Shown piece by piece: positions 50,919 to 58,041 of a DNA stretch of 64,000 nt (positions are counted from its first letter, which is position 1; each line of letters begins with the position of its first letter). The position numbers and the translations under genes were made by a program. Origin of the DNA: Rickettsiales bacterium (GTDB lineage Bacteria; Bacteroidota; Bacteroidia; Cytophagales; Cyclobacteriaceae); assembly GCA_002729235.1 (NCBI GenBank), contig PBTY01000010.1:1-64000 (forward strand), in the 5' to 3' direction. Below the pieces are notes generated by a model, which had not been told where the DNA came from, did no database searches, and saw nothing but the letters and a program-made list of their open reading frames with translations.

Positions 50919-50938
50919 ATATACAATGAATTGTATAT
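50919..50938. promoter_or_regulatory. 20-bp palindrome before the S8 peptidase gene
   Basis: ATATACAAT and ATTGTATAT are perfect 9-bp arms 2 nt apart, 36-55 bp upstream of the peptidase ATG. A second, imperfect dyad (TACCCAATTTGGTA) starts near 50948. Together they look like operators of a dimeric regulator. Confidence 0.45.
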
Positions 50939-51277
50939 AACTGCAACTACCCAATTTGGTAATTAAAGACTCAATCCTGATTCAATAAAGTAGGTTAGAA
51001 GAAGATAAAGGCTGAAAAGTACAATTAATGGCCATTTTCTGGTGATTTCTGAGCGAGACATTCTTCGTGCGGTTTGATTTCTTCACAAAGCTCCAAATTC
51101 GCATCAAAGAATGTTACCGAGGAATACTTATTTTAATAATTACGTGTTTCACGGAATTACTGCGTGAATCCTTCGTTCCAATATTTTTGGTATTGATTAA
51201 TTTTCTCCATTTATATAGTGGATTGATTTAGAAACGGTGAAAAATTCGGTTGTAAAAATGAGAGTTTGATATTTTAT
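50939..51277. other. Non-coding stretch between divergent genes
   Basis: No coding potential is visible. It holds the imperfect dyad near 50948 and an inverted repeat TTCACG/CGTGAA (51148-51168). I see no RNA gene or terminator. It is the longest gene-free part of the window, so it probably carries regulatory sites for the divergent S8 peptidase and ethylene-receptor-like kinase genes. Confidence 0.4.
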
Positions 51278-51307
51278 TGTTCATCGAACTTTTCTCTCTG
51301 TTCATCG
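51278..51307 (+). promoter_or_regulatory. Exact direct-repeat pair, 21-bp period
   Basis: TGTTCATCG occurs at 51278 and 51299, identical over 9 bp and 21 bp apart, ending 84 bp before the ethylene-receptor-like kinase start. The geometry fits a LytTR or other tandem-binding activator; the regulator is not known. Confidence 0.45.
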
Positions 51308-51391
51308 CAAGATGTGATCATTCTGCCTAATTAAATTCCTTTCTAACGGATTGATTTCATATTATTGACAGTCATATAACCGCAACCGTCA

Positions 51392-53410
51392 ATGAGATTC
51401 CCGCTAGTCATAGCGTTCATATTCGTATGTTCTTCACTGATTGTATCAGCAGAAAATACTTCAGTAATAGAGCAACAATTGCCTGTTTGTGGTGCTACTG
51501 TGGACTTAGGTAGCACTGATTATTATTTTACAAACCTTTTAGAAACACGTTATTGGCCAGCGCGTTGGACCTGTGGCCAGTGGTCTGATTGGGAGGGTTG
51601 GTTTTATATTTTATCAGATGTGCTCATCTTTTTATCCTATTTCTCAATACCAATATTTCTGCTGTGGTATATCAGAAAAAAGGAACTTGGGAAAATGAAA
51701 TGGATCGTTGGTCTTTTCATTGTTTTCATAGCATTCTGTGGTATTTCACATTTGATTGATGCCATTCTCTTTTGGGAACCTGTTTACAGGCTTAGTGGTC
51801 TGATTAAAGGAATTACTGCTTTTGTCTCTTTATCTACAGCAGTTGTTTTGGGGATCACATTTCCTGAGATATTAAAATATAAAAGTTCGGAGGAGCTGAG
51901 CAGAGATGAAAAAGAGCGTGAGCGATTGAAAGAACTTTTTGAAATGTTTTTGAAACTGTCTCCAGGAGCTGTAGCGATGGTAGATCGTCATCTGAATTAT
52001 ATCATGATCAATAAAAACTGGTCAGATCAGTACAAAGTAGGTAATGAGAGGAATCAATCTCTATATTCCACATTCGATGATTTAAGTGATGATTCTATCT
52101 GGATGACTAGATATGAAAAGGTGTTGAGCGGACATTCTATACATCAAGATTCAGATAGTATAACCTTCAACGAAGAAGAGATTTATCTCAACTGGAAATT
52201 ACATCCATGGAAAGATGCTGATGGTGAGATTGGTGGTTTTATCGCCTTTCATGACATTATCAGTAAGCAAGTCAAACTTCAGGATGAGTTGGAGCAATTG
52301 GATGAGCAAATACATCAACAAACTCGGATCTTATCGGATTTGTCTGAAACGGCCAAAATTGGCACCTGGCAATTGAATCTGAAGGATAATTCATTGGAAT
52401 GGAGTGAAGTTGTATACGACATACATGAGTTGCCACGAGGCACAGAGATTAAATTAGACGAGGCTGTTCATTTCTATCATACAGATTTTGAACCAATTAT
52501 ACATTCAGCAATTGATAAGGCATTAAGCGAGGGTAAAGGTTGGGACTTAGAATTAAAATTGGTGACAGCTAAAAATAAAGAGATCTGGGTAAGGGCAATT
52601 GGAAAGGTGGTAAAAGAGCATGGTCAAGTGGTTGCATTGCATGGACTTTTTCAAGATATCGATACCAAGAAAAAAGCCGAATTGGTTTTAGAGACCAGTC
52701 ATAAAAACCTGGAATATAAAGTAGAAGAGCGAACCAGAGATCTAGAAGTTGCCAACAAAGAATTGGAAGCTTTCACCTATTCAGTTTCACATGATTTACG
52801 TGCACCGCTAAGAGCAATTAATGGTTTTGCAGAGGCATTGGAGGAAGACTGTATGGATCAGGTGACAGAAGACGGACATCATTATTTAAGGCGCATTATA
52901 AAAAACAGTCTTAAAATGGGTGACTTAATTGATGATCTATTGGAGTTCAGTCGCATTAATAAACGTAAGGAATCCATCAAGTTGATTGATATGGATCAAC
53001 TGGTGAGGGAAGTTATCAATGATTGCTTTGTTGGTGCTCCAATAAAAATAGGTGAATTGCCAAATTGTTATGGAGATAAGGCGATGATAAGACAGGTGAT
53101 TCAAAACTTACTTTCAAATGCAATAAAGTATTCTAGTACAGAGCCTAATCCTTCAATTGAAATTACTGGACAACAATTTGATGATGAGGTGTGTTATAAC
53201 GTGGTAGATAATGGCGTTGGGTTTGATATGAAATACTCTGAAAAATTATTTGGAATATTTCAAAGACTCCATCGTGACGATGAGTTTGAGGGGACAGGAG
53301 TTGGTTTGGCACTCTGCTATAAAATCATCAGTCGGCATAAGGGAAAAATAACAGCAAGGAGTGAAGTAGGAAAGGGTTCAACCTTCTCCTTTACACTAAA
53401 ATCCAATTGA
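51392..53410 (+). CDS. Ethylene-receptor-like sensor histidine kinase
   Basis: A 672-residue kinase. After a signal-like segment (about 1-20) come three membrane helices (about 70-93, 103-125 and 133-156) matching the ETR1 ethylene-binding domain: D76, Y83, I86, P87, I113, C116 and H120 align with D25, Y32, I35, P36, I62, C65 and H69 of ETR1 at identical spacing. C116/H120 would bind copper(I). Then come two PAS-like domains (about 185-300 and 310-430), a coiled coil, HisKA (H467 in SVSHDLRAP) and HATPase. It heads a four-gene relay operon. The ligand could be ethylene, another small alkene or copper-related. Confidence 0.9.
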   Translation: MRFPLVIAFIFVCSSLIVSAENTSVIEQQLPVCGATVDLGSTDYYFTNLLETRYWPARWTCGQWSDWEGWFYILSDVLIFLSYFSIPIFLLWYIRKKELGKMKWIVGLFIVFIAFCGISHLIDAILFWEPVYRLSGLIKGITAFVSLSTAVVLGITFPEILKYKSSEELSRDEKERERLKELFEMFLKLSPGAVAMVDRHLNYIMINKNWSDQYKVGNERNQSLYSTFDDLSDDSIWMTRYEKVLSGHSIHQDSDSITFNEEEIYLNWKLHPWKDADGEIGGFIAFHDIISKQVKLQDELEQLDEQIHQQTRILSDLSETAKIGTWQLNLKDNSLEWSEVVYDIHELPRGTEIKLDEAVHFYHTDFEPIIHSAIDKALSEGKGWDLELKLVTAKNKEIWVRAIGKVVKEHGQVVALHGLFQDIDTKKKAELVLETSHKNLEYKVEERTRDLEVANKELEAFTYSVSHDLRAPLRAINGFAEALEEDCMDQVTEDGHHYLRRIIKNSLKMGDLIDDLLEFSRINKRKESIKLIDMDQLVREVINDCFVGAPIKIGELPNCYGDKAMIRQVIQNLLSNAIKYSSTEPNPSIEITGQQFDDEVCYNVVDNGVGFDMKYSEKLFGIFQRLHRDDEFEGTGVGLALCYKIISRHKGKITARSEVGKGSTFSFTLKSN

Positions 53411-53424
53411 AATAATAAGCAGCT

Positions 53425-53853
53425 ATGTATACCGAAATAATTTTAGTAGAAGATTCAAGCGATGATGCAGAACTCATGATGAGGGCCTTAAAGTCCTTGA
53501 ATCTTAAGAATCCGATTGTTTGGCTCAAAGATGGAGAAGAAGCGATAGATTACATCTTTGGAGAAGGACAATATGCGGAAAATCCTCGTTCTGAAAAGGC
53601 CAGGTTGATATTACTCGATCTAAAACTCCCAAAGGTATCAGGGTTAGATGTATTGAGAAGATTAAAAACAGAAGAAACCACACTAAACATACCAGTAGTC
53701 ATATTAACATCATCACGAGAAAATAGCGATTTGAAAGAATGCTATGATATAGGAGCCAACTCCTATGTGGTGAAGCCAATTGATTACAAAGAATTTATTA
53801 AAGCAACAGAAAAAGTAGGGCTCTATTGGTTATTGGTTAATGAAATACCATGA
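53425..53853 (+). CDS. Rcp1-like response regulator
   Basis: A 142-residue receiver of the Rcp1 type, which partners phytochrome-like kinases: VEDSSDDAELM, D65 in LILLDLKLPK, and K at VVKPID. It has no output domain. It stands 14 bp after the ethylene-receptor-like kinase, whose kinase core is of the phytochrome type, so it is the direct phosphoacceptor by context. Confidence 0.92.
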   Translation: MYTEIILVEDSSDDAELMMRALKSLNLKNPIVWLKDGEEAIDYIFGEGQYAENPRSEKARLILLDLKLPKVSGLDVLRRLKTEETTLNIPVVILTSSRENSDLKECYDIGANSYVVKPIDYKEFIKATEKVGLYWLLVNEIP

Positions 53854-53870
53854 ATAAGTAACTAAACAAA

Positions 53871-55646
53871 ATGAGCGAACACATTAATATTTTGTATGTC
53901 GAAGACAACGTCGATGATGTTGACTTGATGATCATGCTTTTCAATAGATCAAAACTGGACTATACTTTAACAAGTGTCATGACACTTGCAGATGTCAAAG
54001 TCGAGATTGAGAAAGGTAGCTATGATTTGGTTATTTCAGATTTTGAAATGAGAGAGTTCACAGGTGATGAGGTCTTGTATTTGGCTAAAGAATATGACAC
54101 TTTTCTACCGGTAATCATTATTTCAGGAACGGTAGGAGAGGAGCGGGCCGTGCATCTGATGAAGAATGGGGCATCAGATTTTATTCTTAAAGAGCACCTT
54201 AAAGAAATGCCCAGAGTAATGTACAAGGCAATTGAAACAGCTAAGTACAATCGTATTTCTCAGCAGAATAAGGAAAGGTCAGAACAGCAGTCCAATATAC
54301 TTCATACCCTTATGGATAATATTGAAGACTTTATTTTTCTGAAGGACATTAATAGAAGGTATCTGCAAGTCAATAAGGCACTCTCTAGACATTTTGGAAT
54401 CGATGAAGCATTATTCGAGGGAAGAAAAGACGAAGAACTCGGGTTTGATATTCTCTTGAAGGAGTCGGAGCATACAGACTTTGAAGTACTACACAATGGT
54501 AAAACGGTGGTTTTTGAAGTTGATTATATTGATCACCAGGGCAATCGTGTTGTTTTAGAAACGGTCAAATCTCCGATATTCTTAAAGGGAAAAGTCGATG
54601 GGTTGGTTGGTGTAAGCAGAAATATTACTCAGAAAAAGATTTACGAGGAAGAGCTAAATAAAAACCAGCAAATACTTAATCAGGCAGAGCTCATTACCAA
54701 GTCGGCAAGTTTCCAATATGATCCTGAAACAGATTTAATTAGTACCTCCAAGAACTTCAACAAACTGATGGAAATATCCTCTATCAGTAATTCGCGAATC
54801 TCTTTTAAGAGGCTCACCCAGTTTATTCATGAATCCGATCGATCATTGTTTGTAAGTAGTTTGGAAAGTGCTATAACACATGGTAAAGAGTTCAATATGG
54901 AGTTTAGGTATGTTACCAAACTTGGGAAACCCGGATTTGCCAAGATTATCGTTTCGCCAGATCTAACTTTTGGTAATTCGAAGTACTTCGGTACCATTGT
55001 AGATATCACTTCAGATCGGTCCAATTTTCTGGCACTGGAAACAATCCAAGAGAAAGAACGCAAGGAAATAGCGCGGGAATTGCACGACAATATTGGCCAA
55101 AAACTCAGCGCAGCCAAAATGTATCTTGATCATGTCAAAGAAAATTCAACCATTGAAAGTAATGAACTGAATGGAGTTTGTGATAAAGTCTATGATCTGA
55201 TTCATCAGTGTGTTCGAGACACAAGAGCAATCTCACGAGAAATGTCTACCAAACTCGTAGAAGAAAATGGTCTGAAAGATGCATTGTTCCAACTCGTGCA
55301 GTTGTTACCCGAAACATTGGAGGTGGAAATGGAGATCGAATTTGATGATTCTGTCATAGATGGGCACATAGGGGGCAATGTCTTTCGAATAGTACAAGAA
55401 GCTATTAACAATACGATGAAATATGCCGAGGCATCTAAGTTTCATTTGCAAATCATTCAGCAAAAGGATTATTTGGAACTCAATCTGAGTGATAATGGTC
55501 AAGGGTTTGATTTGAACCATGGTTCCTATATTGGAAATGGACTAAAGAATATTGAACAACGAGTTAAAACCTGCAATGGGATTTTTCGAGTGGATTCGGG
55601 TCCTGGCTTGGGAACTACTATATCCGCAAAATTACCACCTGTATAA
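53871..55646 (+). CDS. Receiver-PAS-HisKA_3 histidine kinase
   Basis: A 591-residue soluble kinase with an N-terminal receiver (D57 in LVISDFEM), two PAS-type domains (about 145-260 and 272-385), a HisKA_3 dimerisation domain with the histidine in ARELHDNIGQKLSAAK, and an HATPase domain ending GNGLKNIEQRV. Its receiver could accept phosphate from the preceding kinase and so connect it to the NarL-type regulator 2 bp downstream. It has no membrane segment. Confidence 0.92.
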   Translation: MSEHINILYVEDNVDDVDLMIMLFNRSKLDYTLTSVMTLADVKVEIEKGSYDLVISDFEMREFTGDEVLYLAKEYDTFLPVIIISGTVGEERAVHLMKNGASDFILKEHLKEMPRVMYKAIETAKYNRISQQNKERSEQQSNILHTLMDNIEDFIFLKDINRRYLQVNKALSRHFGIDEALFEGRKDEELGFDILLKESEHTDFEVLHNGKTVVFEVDYIDHQGNRVVLETVKSPIFLKGKVDGLVGVSRNITQKKIYEEELNKNQQILNQAELITKSASFQYDPETDLISTSKNFNKLMEISSISNSRISFKRLTQFIHESDRSLFVSSLESAITHGKEFNMEFRYVTKLGKPGFAKIIVSPDLTFGNSKYFGTIVDITSDRSNFLALETIQEKERKEIARELHDNIGQKLSAAKMYLDHVKENSTIESNELNGVCDKVYDLIHQCVRDTRAISREMSTKLVEENGLKDALFQLVQLLPETLEVEMEIEFDDSVIDGHIGGNVFRIVQEAINNTMKYAEASKFHLQIIQQKDYLELNLSDNGQGFDLNHGSYIGNGLKNIEQRVKTCNGIFRVDSGPGLGTTISAKLPPV

Positions 55647-55648
55647 TT

Positions 55649-56302
55649 ATGAATAAGAAAAGATTACTACTGGTCGAGGACCATGAGATTGTACGCGATG
55701 CATTTCGATTTTATTTCGCTGCTGATGAGGAGTTTGAGATCGTGGCGGAGGCAAATAATGGACAGGAAGCACTCCAAATACTTGAAAATGACAGTTTTGA
55801 TATTATTATCACAGACATCAATATGCCAGTTATGGATGGTGTGGCATTTGTCCAATCACTTCGTGACAAAGGTGATCAAAGCAGAGTCCTGGTACTCTCT
55901 ATGTTTGATGATATCAAATCCATAAAGAAAATGTTGACGCTACAAATCAATGGGTATGTGCTAAAAGATACAGGAAAAGGTGAGTTGGTAAAGGCTTTAA
56001 ACTCGATCCTGGATGGAGTTAATTATTTCTCCGAGGAGGTGGCAAGAAGGGTGATGGAGAGCATGTCTGGTCCTAATATTGTTCAAAAACAGCGTTTAAC
56101 CATTGAAACCGAACTATCACCAAGGGAAAAGGAGGTTCTGAGACTAATTTTAGAGGAAAAATCTAATCAGGAAATAGCAGATACCCTTTTCATCAGCGTC
56201 AGAACTGTTGAAGGGCATAAGAATAACATGTTGACCAAGACTGGATGTAAGAATCTTGTAGGCTTAACGATGTATGCTATTGAGCATAACCTGGTTGACT
56301 AG
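55649..56302 (+). CDS. NarL/FixJ-type response regulator
   Basis: A 217-residue regulator with a receiver (D56 in IIITDINMP; K at LKDTGK) and a LuxR-type helix-turn-helix near the C-terminus (LSPREKEVLRLILEEKSNQE, then ISVRTVEGHK). It is the output of the four-gene relay. Target genes are not known; the operon's own promoter is one candidate. Confidence 0.94.
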   Translation: MNKKRLLLVEDHEIVRDAFRFYFAADEEFEIVAEANNGQEALQILENDSFDIIITDINMPVMDGVAFVQSLRDKGDQSRVLVLSMFDDIKSIKKMLTLQINGYVLKDTGKGELVKALNSILDGVNYFSEEVARRVMESMSGPNIVQKQRLTIETELSPREKEVLRLILEEKSNQEIADTLFISVRTVEGHKNNMLTKTGCKNLVGLTMYAIEHNLVD

Positions 56303-56426
56303 GTGATTCTCGCTCGTGGATCTCTAAAATCAATAGGTATTACATTGGAATTTCAGATTGGGTAATGCACTGCTAGGTAGCAGCAATTCATTCATGAACT
56401 TTGATTAATCAATAATAAAATCAAAT

Positions 56427-56789
56427 ATGGATGAATTAACATGTCAGGATTGTAATATCCAGTATGCGGGACAGTATGAAGTAGTTCTGATCAAAGGAGA
56501 TCTGGAATCGCCTGGATGTATCACAAGGTTAAAAGAAGTGATGGTTTCCATTTCTGAGCATTTAAAAGCTCAATGTACACTGAGGGTTTATTTCGCTCTA
56601 GAAAATTCGAATAAAAAAATTAAACATAACGTAATCAACTTTTTGGAGCAACTTGAATCAGTTAGAAGTCATAAGAAATCGATTCGTATTTTTTGGCTTT
56701 ACCCTATTGGAAATAACAAAGTAGAACACCTGGGCTATTTCCTACAAACCTCATTTTCAATGACTTTTGCAATTTTGCCATCATATTAG
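56427..56789 (+). CDS. Small SiaC/DUF1987-like protein (tentative)
   Basis: A 120-residue soluble protein. The central LRVYFALENSNKKIKHNVINFLEQLES and the strand IRIFWLYPI resemble the SiaC family (DUF1987) of small regulatory proteins controlled by phosphorylation, but the match is by eye and the N-terminal CxxC-like part (LTCQDCNI) is not typical. It is 124 bp after the relay operon and may be co-regulated. Other assignments are possible. Confidence 0.6.
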   Translation: MDELTCQDCNIQYAGQYEVVLIKGDLESPGCITRLKEVMVSISEHLKAQCTLRVYFALENSNKKIKHNVINFLEQLESVRSHKKSIRIFWLYPIGNNKVEHLGYFLQTSFSMTFAILPSY

Positions 56790-56950
56790 GTTTGCACGAG
56801 TATTTTTTTTGGTAGATGCTTTTGTGTAGATGACTGATTACGAAGGACTTCTCGTTTTTACAAAATCTGTTTGTACATAAAACTTTATCAGATATTAGGA
56901 ATTAAGATTAATTCTTTTTTATCTTCGAGTATTAGTTAATCATTATGGCT

Positions 56951-56969
56951 GACCGGTTAGTACCCGGTC
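56951..56969 (+). ncRNA. First hairpin of a possible small RNA
   Basis: GACCGG and CCGGTC form a perfect 6-bp stem with a 7-nt loop, immediately before a strong terminator hairpin. A weak Bacteroidota-type promoter (TTTG at 56870, TATTAGGA at 56893) lies upstream. It could be the 5' part of a roughly 100-nt RNA. No known family is recognised. Confidence 0.25.
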
Positions 56970-56971
56970 TA

Positions 56972-57007
56972 GAAAGCCCCGGGTTCCACTGGGGCTTTCG
57001 ATTTTTA
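56972..57007 (+). terminator. Rho-independent terminator
   Basis: GAAAGCCCC and GGGGCTTTC form a 9-bp perfect stem with a 10-nt loop followed by GATTTTTAT. It lies between the convergent small protein gene and the winged-helix regulator gene and may serve both. Confidence 0.8.
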
Positions 57008-57056
57008 TAGGCACTTGTATTTTTTGTGATTTTATAATTCAACAGATAACCTTCTA

Positions 57057-57926
57057 TTAGTTTTGATTAATCACCAGTCGATAACCGATCGAGCGTAGAT
57101 TTTCAATTCTTACAGATTCCTCTGCTTTTAGATATTTTCTGATTTTGGATATGAATACATCCATACTTCGAGCTACAAAAAAACCGTCCTGCTCCCAGAT
57201 ATTTTCCAGAAAGACCTTGCGTTCAATTACCTGATTTGGATTCTCGAAAAAGAGCTTTAAGATCTGATTTTCTTTGTAGGTTAATTGATGGCTTGTTTTA
57301 CCTACATTTAAAATTTGATTATGTGTATCTAGCGTGCATGCACCCAGGCTTATTTGATTCGTGTTAAGCGAATTATTAGTGTTTGAAAAGGGGTTGATGT
57401 CAAAGTAATTGTATATAAATAAGGCAATTAGAGCTAAGACAATCAGCGTGATGAGGATCAGGTCGTTTTTACCTACCAGAAAACTCTCACGTGTGGGGAA
57501 CATAACTGCAAAATTTTTGTGGGTTGCATCAGCTTCGATCTTCAGATCTTCAAACGGTGTAGTAGCTGGAGATTTAACTGAAGTAACGTGTACGAGCGAA
57601 TCATCTTCCGCATTGTAAACGCCTATTTCATATTCCAACAGGATGTTTCTCGCCGCCAATTCCTTTCTTATCAGTGTGTCTACAGTTTTGCTGGTCACGA
57701 GGGCATTGCTAGTCACATAAAAGTAGTTAGCAGCTCTCTTCTCCACACTTACCTCGTCAGACATGGTGTCTGCTGCTGCAAAAAGTGCAGCAGATACTGT
57801 ATGATCAAATGACTCAGAGTTGGCATCAAATGCTTTCGAGAACCAGTAGATTTGAGTGCATATTAGGATACCTAAAGCCACTCCACCGTAGATAATTAGA
57901 TTTTTCACGTCACGACTATTTGACAT
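57057..57926 (-). CDS. Membrane-tethered OmpR-type transcriptional regulator
   Basis: A 289-residue one-component regulator of ToxR-like layout reversed in order: membrane segment (about 10-28), extracytoplasmic domain (about 30-155) like the sensor part of Bacteroidota kinases, second segment (about 158-175), then a cytoplasmic winged-helix domain (about 195-289; YKENQILKLFFENPNQVIERKVFLENIW, ending RSIGYRLV). There is no kinase or receiver. I chose ATG at 57926; the frame's TTG at 57953 is less likely. It is divergent from the DUF2723 gene, with 11-bp tandem repeats between. Confidence 0.87.
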   Translation of the reverse strand: MSNSRDVKNLIIYGGVALGILICTQIYWFSKAFDANSESFDHTVSAALFAAADTMSDEVSVEKRAANYFYVTSNALVTSKTVDTLIRKELAARNILLEYEIGVYNAEDDSLVHVTSVKSPATTPFEDLKIEADATHKNFAVMFPTRESFLVGKNDLILITLIVLALIALFIYNYFDINPFSNTNNSLNTNQISLGACTLDTHNQILNVGKTSHQLTYKENQILKLFFENPNQVIERKVFLENIWEQDGFFVARSMDVFISKIRKYLKAEESVRIENLRSIGYRLVINQN

Positions 57927-57970
57927 TAAAAATACTTCTTCAATACCGCTCAATAAAGAGATTTTATCTT

Positions 57971-58012
57971 TTTAACTTTCATTTAACACTTCTTTACACT
58001 TCTTAACCATCC
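57971..58012. promoter_or_regulatory. Four tandem TTTAAC-type repeats, 11-bp period
   Basis: TTTAACTTTC (57971), TTTAACACTTC (57982), TTTACACTTC (57993) and TTAACCATCC (58003) are tandem, with spacings of 11, 11 and 10 bp. This is the usual layout for OmpR/PhoB-family binding. It lies between the winged-helix regulator and the DUF2723 gene. Confidence 0.5.
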
Positions 58013-58041
58013 TTTCCTGGTCATCCATCTATGATTGCTGG

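Noticed and set aside
56370-56383. CTGCTA-GG-TAGCAG dyad after the relay operon
   Set aside because: Short, no T-tract, no supporting context; within chance expectation.
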